Shown here: positions 41,418-53,545 of the stretch, one piece after another
Layout of the letters: the number at the start of each line of letters is the position of its first letter
Position numbering within the stretch: the first letter of the stretch is position 1
DNA from: an uncultured Acidobacteriota bacterium
Lineage (GTDB): Bacteria; Acidobacteriota; Terriglobia; Bryobacterales; Bryobacteraceae
Reading direction: 5' to 3'
Assembly: GCA_902826685.1 (NCBI GenBank)
Contig: CADEFT010000007.1
Coordinates: forward strand, 62,001 to 126,000
Length of the DNA: 64,000 nt
The notes under the pieces: model-generated
Databases searched by the model: none
Told to the model about the DNA's origin: nothing
Seen by the model: only the letters and a program-made list of their open reading frames with translations
Program-made: the position numbers and the translations under genes

Positions 41418-43706
41418 GTGACCGACGCCGATCTGCTGAAGCACATCACCCGCCTTCCCCACGCCCGCGCCACCTATAAGCAACTGGTGCGCGAACTGGG
41501 CTCGAAAGGCACGCCGAAAAACGAGGTCGAAGACTCGCTCGAAAGACTGGAAGCCAAGGGCGAGATTCTCGAAACGCGCGGCGGCCACTATGTCGTCACG
41601 CGCCTCAATCGCGAATACGCGGCCGGCCGTTTCGTGCAGCACCGCGACGGCTTCGGCTTCGTGATTCCCGACCCGCCCATCGAAGGATTAAAGGGCGATC
41701 TCTTCCTGCCGCCCGATGAAGCGGAGAAAGCGATGCATGGCGACCGCGTGCTCACCCGCATCTCACGCTTTGGCCGCGACGGGCGCGCCGAAGGGGAAAT
41801 CGTGCGCATCGTCAAACGCGCCCATGCCGAAGTGGTGGGCGAGTTCAAGATCCATCGCAAGGGCAACTATGTCGTCCCCCACGACGACCGCATTAAGCAA
41901 TGGATCCGCATTCCGGAAGGTTTCGAGAAGCCACCAGCCGGCGGCGATGAGCATCGCGTGGGCGCCGCACCCGCGGCGGTGCGCAGCGTCGAGGATCTGG
42001 ACGGCATGATCGTCCATTGCGAGATTCTCGACTATCCCGAAGACGGCGGTCACGCCACCGGCCGCGTCATCGAGATTCTCGGCGAGCCTGGCGCCTTCGG
42101 CGTGGACGTCGAGATCATGATCCGCAAGCACCACATCCCGCATCGCTTCCCCGATGACGTGATCGAGCAGGCCCGCGCGATCTCGCCAACGCTCACCGAA
42201 GCCGATCTGCGCGGCCGGCGCGACTTTCGCCACATGGACATCGTCACCATCGACGGCGAGACGGCGCGCGACTTCGACGACGCGGTGTGGATCGACCGTC
42301 TGGCCAACGGCAACTGGGTGCTGCACGTTCACATCGCCGACGTCGGCCATTACGTCCGTCCCGGCACCCCCATCGACCGCGAAGCGCAGTTCCGCGGCAC
42401 CAGCGTCTACTTCCCCGACCGTGCCGTCCCCATGCTGCCGGTCGAGCTTTCCACCGGCATCTGCTCTCTCAAGCCGGGCGAAGACCGCCTGGTGCTTTCC
42501 GCCCTGCTCGAACTCGATCCGCGAGGAGAACCGCTTTCGCGCGAGTTCACCCGCGGCGTCATTCGCAGCGCCGAGCGCATGACCTACACCAACGTCCACA
42601 AGCTGATTGAAGAGAACGACCCCGCCCTTGGCGAGCGGTACAGCCGCCTGCTCGGCAAGTTCGCCCTCATGCGCGATCTGGCGCAGATTCTGACGCGCAA
42701 GCGGCAGCGGCGCGGATCCATCGATTTCGATCTGCCCGAAGCGCTGATCGAGTTCGACGAGTTCGGCGAAATGGAAGGCGTCAGCCGCGCGCCGCGCAAC
42801 ATCGCCCACAGGCTGATCGAAGAGTTCATGCTGGCGGCCAACGAAGCGGTGGCCGAACACATCCAGTCGCTCGAATGGCCGCTGCTCTACCGGATTCATG
42901 AGCCGCCCGACGCCAAACGCGTCGCCGACTTCGAGCTGATCGCCGCCCAGTTCGGCTATTCGCTCGGCGTGGGAGCCATCCCGGCGCGCCGCTTTCCCAT
43001 CGTCGACCGCCACCGCGACGGCCGCAAGTCGCGCAAGGACCTGACCATGATCGACGAGGCGAAGCTCCACGTGACCTCGCGCATGTATCAGAAGCTGGTG
43101 GCCAGGATCGAAGGCAAGCCCGAGGAGCGCATTCTCAGCTACCTCATGCTGCGCTCGCTGCGGCAGGCGCGGTATTCGGCGGAGAACTCCGGCCACTTCG
43201 CGCTGGCTGCCCCGGCTTATCTGCACTTCACCTCGCCCATCCGCCGCTACCCCGACCTGATCGTGCACCGCATTCTCGGCGCGTGGCTCGACCAGTCGCG
43301 GCCGCCTTACGAGCACGAGGCGCTGCGCTCTCTCGGCGACGATTGCTCGTTCACCGAGCGGCGCGCCGCCGAGGCCGAGCGCGAACTGGTCGAGTGGAAG
43401 AAGCTTCAGTTCATGGCCGATCGCGTAGGCGCCGACTTCCCCGCCCTCATCATTCAGACCGCCAAGTACGGCTTCTTCGTGGAGCTAGAAAATCTCTTCA
43501 TCGAAGGATTGGTGCCCATCGATTCGCTGCCCGGCGACCGCTACGGCTACCGCGAGAATACGCGCCAGATCGTGGGCGAGCGGTCCAAGCGGATCTTCTC
43601 GATTGGCGAGAAAGTGCGGGTGGTGCTTGATCGCGTGGACGTGGTCGAAAAGCGGCTTCAGTTCTCGCTGCTCGAACCGGCGCGGCCTCGGCGGAAGAAG
43701 CGCTAA
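41418..43706 (+). CDS. rnr: Ribonuclease R
   Basis: A 762-residue exoribonuclease of the RNB family. A winged-helix-like N-terminal part and OB domains (VQHRDGFGFVIPDPP) precede the RNB catalytic domain (about residues 265-595). That domain has the metal motif DGETARDFDDAVWI, then SFRGTSVYFPDRAVPML-like elements. A C-terminal S1 domain follows (YGFFVELENLFIEGLVPIDSL, about 670-745). It degrades structured RNA in the 3' to 5' direction. The start is taken as the GTG at 41418; in-frame readings further upstream run antisense through the kinase gene and are not credible. Confidence 0.95.
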   Translation: MTDADLLKHITRLPHARATYKQLVRELGSKGTPKNEVEDSLERLEAKGEILETRGGHYVVTRLNREYAAGRFVQHRDGFGFVIPDPPIEGLKGDLFLPPDEAEKAMHGDRVLTRISRFGRDGRAEGEIVRIVKRAHAEVVGEFKIHRKGNYVVPHDDRIKQWIRIPEGFEKPPAGGDEHRVGAAPAAVRSVEDLDGMIVHCEILDYPEDGGHATGRVIEILGEPGAFGVDVEIMIRKHHIPHRFPDDVIEQARAISPTLTEADLRGRRDFRHMDIVTIDGETARDFDDAVWIDRLANGNWVLHVHIADVGHYVRPGTPIDREAQFRGTSVYFPDRAVPMLPVELSTGICSLKPGEDRLVLSALLELDPRGEPLSREFTRGVIRSAERMTYTNVHKLIEENDPALGERYSRLLGKFALMRDLAQILTRKRQRRGSIDFDLPEALIEFDEFGEMEGVSRAPRNIAHRLIEEFMLAANEAVAEHIQSLEWPLLYRIHEPPDAKRVADFELIAAQFGYSLGVGAIPARRFPIVDRHRDGRKSRKDLTMIDEAKLHVTSRMYQKLVARIEGKPEERILSYLMLRSLRQARYSAENSGHFALAAPAYLHFTSPIRRYPDLIVHRILGAWLDQSRPPYEHEALRSLGDDCSFTERRAAEAERELVEWKKLQFMADRVGADFPALIIQTAKYGFFVELENLFIEGLVPIDSLPGDRYGYRENTRQIVGERSKRIFSIGEKVRVVLDRVDVVEKRLQFSLLEPARPRRKKR

Positions 43707-43709
43707 GGG

Positions 43710-46067
<2,358 letters not shown>

Positions 46068-46139
46068 CAAATGAGCCCTAAGGGAAAAGCTGGGCTTTTC
46101 CTAATAGCTCATCGACCCCAAGGGGGGTACCGTTAGCCG

Positions 46140-47267
46140 CTAGCCGGCCATGGCACCCTGTTGCCGCGGCTTCTCCATTCCCAGCCGCCGCAGCATCAGG
46201 AATTCCGCCAGATTTTCTTTCGTCAACAGACCGAGCAGACGCCCCTCGTCCATCACCAGCGCACAGCTTGCCGTCGCGGCCAGCAGCGGCACCGCCTCCG
46301 CCAAATCCATGCCGGGTGTCAGCACCGTATAGTCGCGATCCATCGCACCGGCGACGTAGCCGTCCGGCCCCTGTTGCGCCAAGGCGCGCAGCAGCGTCGA
46401 CCGGCCGAGCAATCCCAGCACCTGATCGCCATGCACCACCGGAAAATCCTGCTGCGAGGTCGCCAGCAGCAGGTTGGCCGCGTCGCGAATGCTGTCGCCA
46501 TGGCCGAGCGTGCGGAAATCCGTTACCATCGCCGCCTTGACGGGAACGCCTTGCGTCAGCGCCCGCCCCAGCACCGCCGCGCTTTCCTGCGCCGCCCCCA
46601 AGTAAACGAAGAACGCCACGAACACCAGCATGAAATTGCCGCTGATCAGACCGAACAGGCCCATCAGAATCGCAAACGCCCGTCCGGCACGCGCGGCGAC
46701 GGCCGTCGCGCGCTCTTCCCCGATCCGAAGCGCCAGCGCCGCGCGCAGCACGCGGCCGCCATCCATCGGAAACGCCGGCAGCATGTTGAAGGCGGCCAAC
46801 AGCAGGTTACCTGCCGCGATCTGCCCCAGCAGACTGCCGCTGCGGCGCGCAAAGACGCTCTCCCAATCGACCGACGCCGAAGCCGCGGCCGCCGCGCCCA
46901 GCAACCCGGCCGCGATTACCAGGTTCACCGCCGGACCCGCCAGCGCGATCCAAAGTTCTTCCCTCGGACGCGGATTCCGTTCCAGCCGCGCCACGCCGCC
47001 AATCGGAAACAACACGATTTCGTGCGTGCCGATCCCGTAGCGCCGCGCCACCAGCGCGTGACCCAATTCGTGCAGCAGGATACACCCGAATAGCGAGAGC
47101 ACATAGATGGCGGCTTCGGCTCCCGACGGACCATCTAGGCCCATGAACACCAGAAACACCGCCAGCAAGACGAAGGTGAAATGGAATCGGACCGGCACTC
47201 CAAGAACGGAAATGCTGAACAGACTGCCGGGAATGGATGGCTCAGGGACGGGTCTGCGCGGCTCCAT
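46140..47267 (-). CDS. Site-2 protease-family metallopeptidase with CBS domains
   Basis: A 375-residue M50-type intramembrane protease with six or so membrane helices, the zinc motif HELGH (about residues 66-70) and the second-ligand motif FNMLPAFPMDGGRVLRA. A C-terminal CBS pair (about 240-365) probably binds nucleotides and controls activity. Such enzymes cleave membrane-bound anti-sigma factors or regulators. The ATG at 47267 is directly preceded by two tandem copies of a 21-base sequence and has no strong ribosome-binding site. The hybrid histidine kinase follows 72 bases downstream. Confidence 0.92.
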   Translation of the reverse strand: MEPRRPVPEPSIPGSLFSISVLGVPVRFHFTFVLLAVFLVFMGLDGPSGAEAAIYVLSLFGCILLHELGHALVARRYGIGTHEIVLFPIGGVARLERNPRPREELWIALAGPAVNLVIAAGLLGAAAAASASVDWESVFARRSGSLLGQIAAGNLLLAAFNMLPAFPMDGGRVLRAALALRIGEERATAVAARAGRAFAILMGLFGLISGNFMLVFVAFFVYLGAAQESAAVLGRALTQGVPVKAAMVTDFRTLGHGDSIRDAANLLLATSQQDFPVVHGDQVLGLLGRSTLLRALAQQGPDGYVAGAMDRDYTVLTPGMDLAEAVPLLAATASCALVMDEGRLLGLLTKENLAEFLMLRRLGMEKPRQQGAMAG

Positions 47268-47309
47268 AGCTCACAAGATATCAGACAGAGCTCACAAGAT
47301 ATCAGACAG
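47268..47309. repeat. Perfect tandem duplication of 21 bases
   Basis: Positions 47268-47288 and 47289-47309 are identical (AGCTCACAAGATATCAGACA plus G), ending exactly at the start codon of the site-2 protease gene. The unit is AT-rich compared with its surroundings and contains GATATC. Confidence 0.95.
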
Positions 47310-47420
47310 GCGGAGCCGCGCAAACGTTTCGATGCGAAGCTTCTAAGGACTCGCCCGCAAAACGCAGCGCGCGGGCAGAGTCCTGGAATGTCCTGAGGGC
47401 GCCCGCGCGCCCTTTGCGGG

Positions 47421-47813
47421 CTAATTGGTAATGTCGTGCGTCCGGCTTTCCCCGCGCATAGGAATGTAGACCTTCTCCCACTCCTTGTGCGCCGGATGAT
47501 CGCCGTAAGCCTTGAAAGCGGCCTCGTCCTTGAACTCCATCACAAAGGCGCTGGTGAGCGTCTTGCCGCCCGCGTCGCCCTGCACCTTTACGCTCTTGAG
47601 CCAAAGGTTGGTGATACCCGGAATCGCCGCGGCCATCTTCTCGGTGGCCGCCCACACCTGCTGCTTCTGCGCGTCGGTGGTGCCATCCTTCCAGTAAAGC
47701 GTCACCACGTGAATGATCGACGCCGGCTTTTTGTACTTGTTGGCGGCGAGCGCGCTGCCGGTCGCCGTCATCGCGCCGGCCAGAACCGCGGTCAGATTTT
47801 GCCTTCTAGTCAT
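47421..47813 (-). CDS. Dabb-domain (stress-responsive alpha/beta barrel) protein with signal peptide
   Basis: A 130-residue protein. The N-terminus (MTRRQNLTAVLAGAMTATGSALA) is an export signal with twin arginines, and the rest is a Dabb barrel (SIIHVVTLYWKDGTTDAQK, then AFVMEFKDEAAFKAYGDHPAHKEW). The dimeric alpha/beta barrel family has few proven activities; most are small-ligand binders or stress proteins. It lies 16 bases after the upstream hypothetical gene, at the end of the hslVU operon. Confidence 0.85.
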   Translation of the reverse strand: MTRRQNLTAVLAGAMTATGSALAANKYKKPASIIHVVTLYWKDGTTDAQKQQVWAATEKMAAAIPGITNLWLKSVKVQGDAGGKTLTSAFVMEFKDEAAFKAYGDHPAHKEWEKVYIPMRGESRTHDITN

Positions 47814-47829
47814 GGTTTCAGTTTCTCTC

Positions 47830-48216
47830 CTATCCGTTGATAATCTTGGAACTTCTCAGCCCGCTCCAATCCTCCGCAATGAGAATCGACTCATATGGAT
47901 TGCGGGCCGAATATTTGACGTAAGCCGGTCCGATAATCAGGCTGGGGTCGCCCGGAATGCGCTCCCGGAAGATTTCCACGTCCTGTGAGGAATCGTAGAC
48001 GACGCCCGCGATCTCGTACTGGTAAGCGATCTTGTGATCCTCGATATCGGTGACGTAGGCTTCGGCCAGCCTGCCCTCGGTGCTCAGCACACGGCGCCGC
48101 GCCCGCGCGCGCTCTTCCGGCGACCGGCGCCTGCGCGCAAGGATCCAGGCAACCAGCACCACCAGTGCCGCCGCCAACGCCGACAACGACAATACGGCTA
48201 CCTGATCGTCCCGCAC
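47830..48216 (-). CDS. Hypothetical membrane-anchored protein (DUF3592-like)
   Basis: A 128-residue protein with a single N-terminal membrane helix (VAVLSLSALAAALVVLVAWI) followed by an Arg-rich stretch and a small beta domain with YQYEIAGVVYDSSQ, a pattern like DUF3592-type proteins. The GTG at 48216 is preferred because longer readings enter the transaldolase gene. The start codon lies 4 bases after the transaldolase stop. The function is unknown. Confidence 0.7.
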   Translation of the reverse strand: MRDDQVAVLSLSALAAALVVLVAWILARRRRSPEERARARRRVLSTEGRLAEAYVTDIEDHKIAYQYEIAGVVYDSSQDVEIFRERIPGDPSLIIGPAYVKYSARNPYESILIAEDWSGLRSSKIING

Positions 48217-48220
48217 GCGC

Positions 48221-48883
48221 CTACTTGACCGTGGCCGTTTCCTGGAACACCTTGGCGTAATCCTTGAGGAAGGTCTCAAGCCCCTTGTCCGTCAAAGGAT
48301 GATTGAACAACTGGTCGAGCACTTTGAACGGCATGGTGCCGATGTGCGAGCCCGCCAGCGCCGAATCGAGCACGTGCAGCGGATGGCGCAGCGACGCCGC
48401 CAGCACCTGCGTCTTGAAGCCGTAATTCTTGTAAATGGTGCAGATCTGCCGGATCAGGTCCATGCCCACGGCGGAGATATCGTCCAGCCGCCCGACGAAC
48501 GGGCTGATGATATAGGCGCCCGCCTTGGCCGCCAGCATCGCCTGGTTGGCCGAAAAGCACAGCGTTACGTTGGTGCGAATGCCGTCTTTCGAAAGCGCCG
48601 CGCAGGCCTTGATGCCGTCGCGCGTCAATGGCAGCTTCACCACGATGTTCTTGTGGATCTTGGCAAGTCCACGCCCCTCGCGGATCATCTCACCGCTTTC
48701 GATCGCCACCACTTCCGCGCTGATATCGCCATCGACGATGTCGCAGATCCGGCGCACCTGCTCCTCGATGGGCCGTCCCTCTTTGGCGATCAGCGAAGGG
48801 TTGGTCGTGACGCCGTCGACGATGCCCCAGTCGGCGCCCTTCTTGATTTCATCCAGGTTTGCCGTATCCAGAAATATCTTCAT
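48221..48883 (-). CDS. fsa: Fructose-6-phosphate aldolase / transaldolase
   Basis: A 220-residue class I aldolase of the small transaldolase family: [35 protein letters not shown], and the Schiff-base lysine in [12 protein letters not shown]. It is either a transaldolase of the pentose-phosphate pathway or the related fructose-6-phosphate aldolase; family members of this length are often annotated as transaldolase. It lies between the FAH-family gene (1 base) and the hypothetical gene (4 bases). Confidence 0.93.
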   Translation of the reverse strand: MKIFLDTANLDEIKKGADWGIVDGVTTNPSLIAKEGRPIEEQVRRICDIVDGDISAEVVAIESGEMIREGRGLAKIHKNIVVKLPLTRDGIKACAALSKDGIRTNVTLCFSANQAMLAAKAGAYIISPFVGRLDDISAVGMDLIRQICTIYKNYGFKTQVLAASLRHPLHVLDSALAGSHIGTMPFKVLDQLFNHPLTDKGLETFLKDYAKVFQETATVK

Positions 48884-48884
48884 T

Positions 48885-49676
48885 TCATCCTCTAATAACT
48901 TTGTTTTCGAGCGCGCCTATGCCGCCGATTTCCACCCGGACCGTATCGCCCGGCTGAATGGGTCCGACTCCCGGCGGCGTGCCAGTGGCGATAAGATCGC
49001 CGGGCTCCAGTGTCTGAAACGCGGTGACAAAGGCGATGATGTCCCCTACTGAAAAGATCATATCGCGGACCGAGCCGTCCTGTTTCTTCTCGCCGTTGAC
49101 CCAGGTTTGAATGCGCACGTCTTCAAACTTCACTTCGTTGCGCGGCACCACCCACGGCCCCACCGGACAGAACGTGTCGCAGCCTTTGGCGCGCGCCCAC
49201 TGGCCGTCTTTTTTCTGCAGATCGCGTGCGGTAATGTCGTTGACGATCGTGAACCCGTACACATATTGCATGGCTTCTTCTTTTGACACGTTGCGCGCCT
49301 GCCGCCCGATCACCAACCCTAACTCACCTTCGAAACTCACCAGTTCGCTCATGGTGGGATAGACGATCGAATCGCCTGAGGCCACCAGCGACGACAGCGG
49401 CTTGTAGAACAGCAGCGGCTCCACCGGCACCGGATTTCCCAGTTCCTTGGCATGATCGACGTAGTTGCGTCCCACGCACACGATCTTCGATGGCCAGACC
49501 GGCGGCAGCAGCCTTACATCCGCCAGCCCATACTCTTCGCCGGCTTCCCGGCTCCAAAGCGAATCGGTCTCATAGACCGTATCGCCTTCCACCAGGCCAT
49601 AGCGCACCAGCGGCGAGCCATCGGGCGTGGTCGGCCACGTCTTGCGATTCGGACTGAAGCGAACATGCTTGGTCAT
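48885..49676 (-). CDS. Fumarylacetoacetate hydrolase-family protein
   Basis: A 263-residue FAH-fold protein with the metal-binding glutamates in the [16 protein letters not shown] strand, [22 protein letters not shown], and [14 protein letters not shown] near the C-terminus. The family hydrolyses or isomerises acyl-pyruvates and similar beta-diketones. The short length (under 300) is typical of acylpyruvase or 2-keto-hydratase members rather than tyrosine-pathway FAH. It is 2 bases from the Fn3 lipoprotein gene and 1 base from the transaldolase gene. Confidence 0.92.
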   Translation of the reverse strand: MTKHVRFSPNRKTWPTTPDGSPLVRYGLVEGDTVYETDSLWSREAGEEYGLADVRLLPPVWPSKIVCVGRNYVDHAKELGNPVPVEPLLFYKPLSSLVASGDSIVYPTMSELVSFEGELGLVIGRQARNVSKEEAMQYVYGFTIVNDITARDLQKKDGQWARAKGCDTFCPVGPWVVPRNEVKFEDVRIQTWVNGEKKQDGSVRDMIFSVGDIIAFVTAFQTLEPGDLIATGTPPGVGPIQPGDTVRVEIGGIGALENKVIRG

Positions 49677-49678
49677 GC

Positions 49679-50638
49679 TTATTGCGGCGCCGCGATCGCG
49701 ATCGGTTCGCTCCGGGCGCTTTCGTTTCCTTTCTGGTCCACGGCCGTTACGGCATACCGGTAGCTCAAGCCGGCCTGCACGGACTTGTCGCTGTACGCCG
49801 GAGCCTCGGTGGGCTCGCCGAGGCGCTCAAAGGAGCCCTCGCCTGCGGCCCGATAGATATGATAGCCCCGGAAGTCGGCTTCGGTGTTGCGCTCCCAGGC
49901 CAGTTCGATCGAGCTCAGACCGGCGATGGCGGTGAGAGCCTTGGGAACGGCCGGGGCAAACGTGTCCACCGCCGTGATCGCGACGGCATCGGAAAGTTCG
50001 CTCTCGGCCTCTCCGCCGCCGGCATCGATGGCAGCCTGCACTTGATAGCGATAGGGCACGCCGTATAGCGCCGTCCGGTCGATCCAGGGAGTGGCGGCCT
50101 TTGACTCGATCAGGGTGGGCCGCTCTTCCTTCTCCGCCTGGCGAAAGACGCGAAAGCGGCTACCTGACGGCGTGGGATGCTTCCAGCTGAGCCGGACTCC
50201 GGCCGCATCCGCCGCCACTTGAAAATCCGCCGGTTTGGCCAAGGGCGCCGCGATCGAAACCGCGACCACGTTCGACCAATCCGACCAACGGTCTCTGACG
50301 CCCCTGGTCCGCACCGCCGCGAAGATTTCCTTGCCCACAAAGGAGCCGATCTCCGCTTCGGCGGAAACACGCGTGGCCGTTGAGGCCCAGGCATTCACGT
50401 CGAAATTTCCTTGCGCGGCCGGACCCACCCGCAGGTCCACTTCCCCAGGCTGCGCGACCGGCAATTGCTCCGTGGTTTTGATGGGAGGCGTAAAGGTCAG
50501 GTAAAGCTTCGCCCCGCGCTGGACCGCCTTGAGATCGGTCACCGCCACCGGAATGTAGAGCGCCGGCGGCTGAACGTCGCCCACATAACCGCAGCCCAAC
50601 AGCGGCACCATCGCGGCCGCCGGCCAGAATCCGCGCAT
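49679..50638 (-). CDS. Fibronectin type III domain lipoprotein
   Basis: A 319-residue protein with a lipoprotein signal ([20 protein letters not shown], lipidated Cys16) and three Fn3-like repeats. The last has the classical strands YSDKSVQAGLSYRYAVTAVD and IELAWERNTEADFRGYHIYR. It probably sits on the outer or inner membrane and binds proteins or glycans. The start ATG overlaps the hslU stop by one base, an unexpected partner for a protease gene. Confidence 0.87.
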   Translation of the reverse strand: MRGFWPAAAMVPLLGCGYVGDVQPPALYIPVAVTDLKAVQRGAKLYLTFTPPIKTTEQLPVAQPGEVDLRVGPAAQGNFDVNAWASTATRVSAEAEIGSFVGKEIFAAVRTRGVRDRWSDWSNVVAVSIAAPLAKPADFQVAADAAGVRLSWKHPTPSGSRFRVFRQAEKEERPTLIESKAATPWIDRTALYGVPYRYQVQAAIDAGGGEAESELSDAVAITAVDTFAPAVPKALTAIAGLSSIELAWERNTEADFRGYHIYRAAGEGSFERLGEPTEAPAYSDKSVQAGLSYRYAVTAVDQKGNESARSEPIAIAAPQ

Positions 50639-51996
50639 TAGAGAATGTACCGGCTCAGGTCCTGATCCTTCACGATATCGGCCAACTGCAGCCGTATGTA
50701 GGCCGCGTCGATCTTGATGTTCTTCTTCTTCAGATCCGGTCCCTGAAACGAGATTTCCTCGAGCACTTTCTCCATGATGGTGTGCAGCCGCCGCGCCCCG
50801 ATGTTCTCCATCGACTCGTTCAGCTTGGTGGCGTAACGCGCGATCTCTTCGAGCGCGTCGTCGACGAACGTCAGCTTCACGCCCTCGGTCTCAAGCAGCG
50901 CCACGTACTGCTTCACCAGCGCGTTCTTCGGCTCCTTCAAAATGCGGATGAAATCCTGTTCGGTGAGCGATTTCAACTCCACCCGGATCGGAAATCGGCC
51001 CTGCAGTTCCGGAATCAGATCGCTCGGCTTTGAGACATGAAACGCGCCGGCGGCGATGAACAGAATGTGATCGGTGCGCACGAACCCATAGCGCGTGTTG
51101 ACCGTCGTCCCTTCGACGATAGGCAGGATGTCGCGCTGCACACCCTCGCGGCTGACGTCCGGCCCGTGGCCCCCTTCGCGTCCGGCGATCTTGTCCACTT
51201 CGTCGAGGAAGATGATGCCGTTGCGCTCCACGCGCTCAAGCGCGACGCGGGTCACCTGATCCATGTCGATGAGCTTTTGCTCCTCTTCCTGAATCAGGTA
51301 ATCCATGGCTTCATGCACACGCATCTTGCGCTTTTTCGTGCGCCCGCCGAACAGATTGGGAATCATCTCCTTGAGATTGATATCCATCTCTTCCATGCCA
51401 GGCGCGGCGGTTACTTCAAAGCGCGGGCCGCTGTCCTTGACGTCCAGTTCCACGGTGCGGTCGTCCAGCTTGCCCGCGCGAAGCTTATCGCGCAACTTCT
51501 CCCGCGTGCGCTCGGTGGACTCGGTGCCCTCGCCCGCCGCAGGCATCAGCAGATCGAGCAGCCGCTCTTCGGCGTTGCGCTCCGCCCGGTCGGCCACTTC
51601 ATCCAGCTTCTGCTCACGCACCATGTCGATGGCGATTTCCACCAGGTCGCGGATCATCGCTTCCACGTCGCGGCCCACATAGCCGACCTCGGTGAACTTG
51701 CTCGCTTCCACTTTGAGGAACGGCGAATTCGCCAGCCGCGCCAGGCGCCGCGCGATTTCCGTCTTGCCCACGCCCGTCGGCCCGATCATGAGTATGTTCT
51801 TCGGCATGACCTCTTCGGCCATCTCCGGATCGAGCCGCTGGCGCCGGATGCGGTTGCGCAGCGCGATCGCCACCGCGCGCTTGGCATCGGCCTGTCCCAC
51901 GACGTGCTTGTCCAGTTCCCTGACGATTTCGGCCGGCGTCAATTCATCGAGCAGCGGGCCTTCATCGAGGGCCTGGGTCGGAAGATAAATAACCAT
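50638..51996 (-). CDS. hslU: ATP-dependent protease ATPase subunit HslU
   Basis: A 452-residue AAA+ unfoldase with Walker [16 protein letters not shown], Walker [12 protein letters not shown], the [12 protein letters not shown] region ([14 protein letters not shown]) and a C-terminal SRYIL tail that docks into HslV. The inserted I domain lies around residues 110-245. It unfolds substrates and feeds them to HslV. The ATG at 51996 overlaps the hslV stop by one base; longer readings would run into hslV. Confidence 0.96.
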   Translation of the reverse strand: MVIYLPTQALDEGPLLDELTPAEIVRELDKHVVGQADAKRAVAIALRNRIRRQRLDPEMAEEVMPKNILMIGPTGVGKTEIARRLARLANSPFLKVEASKFTEVGYVGRDVEAMIRDLVEIAIDMVREQKLDEVADRAERNAEERLLDLLMPAAGEGTESTERTREKLRDKLRAGKLDDRTVELDVKDSGPRFEVTAAPGMEEMDINLKEMIPNLFGGRTKKRKMRVHEAMDYLIQEEEQKLIDMDQVTRVALERVERNGIIFLDEVDKIAGREGGHGPDVSREGVQRDILPIVEGTTVNTRYGFVRTDHILFIAAGAFHVSKPSDLIPELQGRFPIRVELKSLTEQDFIRILKEPKNALVKQYVALLETEGVKLTFVDDALEEIARYATKLNESMENIGARRLHTIMEKVLEEISFQGPDLKKKNIKIDAAYIRLQLADIVKDQDLSRYIL

Positions 51997-52535
51997 CAGC
52001 CCAGTTCCTCGATGGTGAGGTTGAGGTTGGTATAGATACAGGTCTCGCCGGCGATCTTCATGGATTTCTCGACAATCTCCCGCGAGTTGAGGTTCGTATT
52101 CTCCATCAGCGCCACGGCCGCCGCCTTGGCGAACGGGCCGCCCGAACCGATGGCGGCGATATGATCGTCGGGTTCGATCACGTCGCCGTTTCCGCTGACG
52201 ATATAAGTGTTCTGCGTATCGGCCACCAGCAGCAGCGCCTCCAGATGCCGCAACGCGCGGTCCGTGCGCCACTCCTTGGCCAGTTCCACCACCGACCGGC
52301 CGAGGTTCCCCCCATGCTGTTCCAGCTTGCTTTCAAAACGCGCGAACAACGCAAAAGCGTCGGCCGTGGAGCCGGCGAATCCGGCCAGAATCTTGTTCTG
52401 ATAAAGGCGGCGTAATTTGCGGGCCGAGGATTTCAACACCTCCTGCCCCATCGTCACCTGGCCGTCGCCCGCCATCGTCACTTTGCTGTTGCGGCGCACG
52501 CACAGGATCGTCGTCGAACGGATGCGAGACTGCAT
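51996..52535 (-). CDS. hslV: ATP-dependent protease subunit HslV
   Basis: A 179-residue proteasome-like peptidase: [24 protein letters not shown], then [19 protein letters not shown] and [15 protein letters not shown]. In most HslV proteins the catalytic Thr follows Met1. Here seven residues (MQSRIRS) precede the TT pair, so a short propeptide must be removed, as described for some Gram-positive HslV/ClpQ. It forms the first gene of a seven-gene minus-strand run and is divergent from the pfkB gene. Confidence 0.96.
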   Translation of the reverse strand: MQSRIRSTTILCVRRNSKVTMAGDGQVTMGQEVLKSSARKLRRLYQNKILAGFAGSTADAFALFARFESKLEQHGGNLGRSVVELAKEWRTDRALRHLEALLLVADTQNTYIVSGNGDVIEPDDHIAAIGSGGPFAKAAAVALMENTNLNSREIVEKSMKIAGETCIYTNLNLTIEELG

Positions 52536-52581
52536 GTAGTCAAAACTTCATTGTATCGCGGCCGTGTTACTCTACCCGTTT

Positions 52582-53541
52582 ATGCCTGAATTCGACGTTG
52601 TGGGCATTGGCCTCAACGCTACGGACACCCTCATCCTGGTTCCGCACTTTCCTCCCTACGCCGGCAAGGTGGCCTTCGACGACGAGATGCTGAGTCCGGG
52701 AGGACAGGTGGCCTCGGCGATGGTCACCTGCGCGCGGCTCGGGCTGCGGGTGAAGTACATCGGAACCATCGGCGACGATGAGCGCGGGCGCGTTCAGGAC
52801 GCGAGCCTTCGCGGCCTGGGCATCAATCTGGACGACGTGCGGGTGCGCGCGGGCTCGCCCAACCAGACCGCCTACATCATCATCGACCGCACCACCGGCG
52901 AGCGCACCGTTTTCTGGAGCCGCCCGGAAAGCCTGCGCCTCACGCCCGAGGAGATCGAGCCCTCCATGATCGCCTCGGCGCGTCTGCTGCACATCGACGG
53001 GCACGATACCGAAGCGGTGGAGAAGGCTGCCCGCATCGCGCGCGAGCACGGCATCCCCGTCACCGTCGACGTCGACACCATCTATCCGGGATTTGAGCGC
53101 GTGCTGCCGCATGTCACGCACCTGGTCGCCAGTTCCGAATTCCCCATCGCCTGGACGAAGGAAAAGGACCCGTTGAAGGCGCTCGGCATTCTGCAGAAGG
53201 AGTACAACATTCCGGTGGCGGCGATGACGCTGGGCTCCTATGGTGCGCTGGCGCGAGTCGGCAGCGAAGTCTACTATTCGCCCGCTTTCGTGGTGAATTG
53301 CGTGGATACCACGGGCGCCGGAGACGTCTTCCACGGGGCCTTCTGCTATGCTGTGCTCGAAGGTATGCCCATGGGCGACGCGCTCGATTTCTCCAATGCC
53401 ATGGCCGCTTTGAACTGCCGCGCCCTGGGCGCGCGCGGCGGCATTGAGACCGCCAGAGACGCTTACGCACTCATGGAGCGCGCTGAGCGCCGGTCGGATG
53501 ACGGCTTCCGCAAAAAGGCGTCCGTGACGACGCACGCCTGA
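52582..53541 (+). CDS. PfkB-family carbohydrate kinase
   Basis: A 319-residue ribokinase-like protein with the N-terminal glycine motif (SPGGQVASAMVTCARLG, about residues 38-54) and the C-terminal signature DTTGAGDVFHGAF with the catalytic Asp. It phosphorylates a sugar or nucleoside; ribose, fructose and adenosine cannot be separated here. The ATG at 52582 follows an in-frame GTG at 52564; the former gives the typical FDVVGIGLNATDT start. It is followed by the rhomboid gene after 4 bases. Confidence 0.92.
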   Translation: MPEFDVVGIGLNATDTLILVPHFPPYAGKVAFDDEMLSPGGQVASAMVTCARLGLRVKYIGTIGDDERGRVQDASLRGLGINLDDVRVRAGSPNQTAYIIIDRTTGERTVFWSRPESLRLTPEEIEPSMIASARLLHIDGHDTEAVEKAARIAREHGIPVTVDVDTIYPGFERVLPHVTHLVASSEFPIAWTKEKDPLKALGILQKEYNIPVAAMTLGSYGALARVGSEVYYSPAFVVNCVDTTGAGDVFHGAFCYAVLEGMPMGDALDFSNAMAALNCRALGARGGIETARDAYALMERAERRSDDGFRKKASVTTHA

Positions 53542-53545
53542 CGCC

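Noticed and set aside
46083-46101. Hairpin GGAAAAGC-TGG-GCTTTTCC as a terminator
   Set aside because: The 8-base stem is perfect, but there is no T-run on either side, so intrinsic termination is not supported.
51997-52272. Longer N-terminus of HslU
   Set aside because: It would overlap most of hslV in another frame. The ATG at 51996, overlapping the hslV stop, gives the usual HslU N-terminus.
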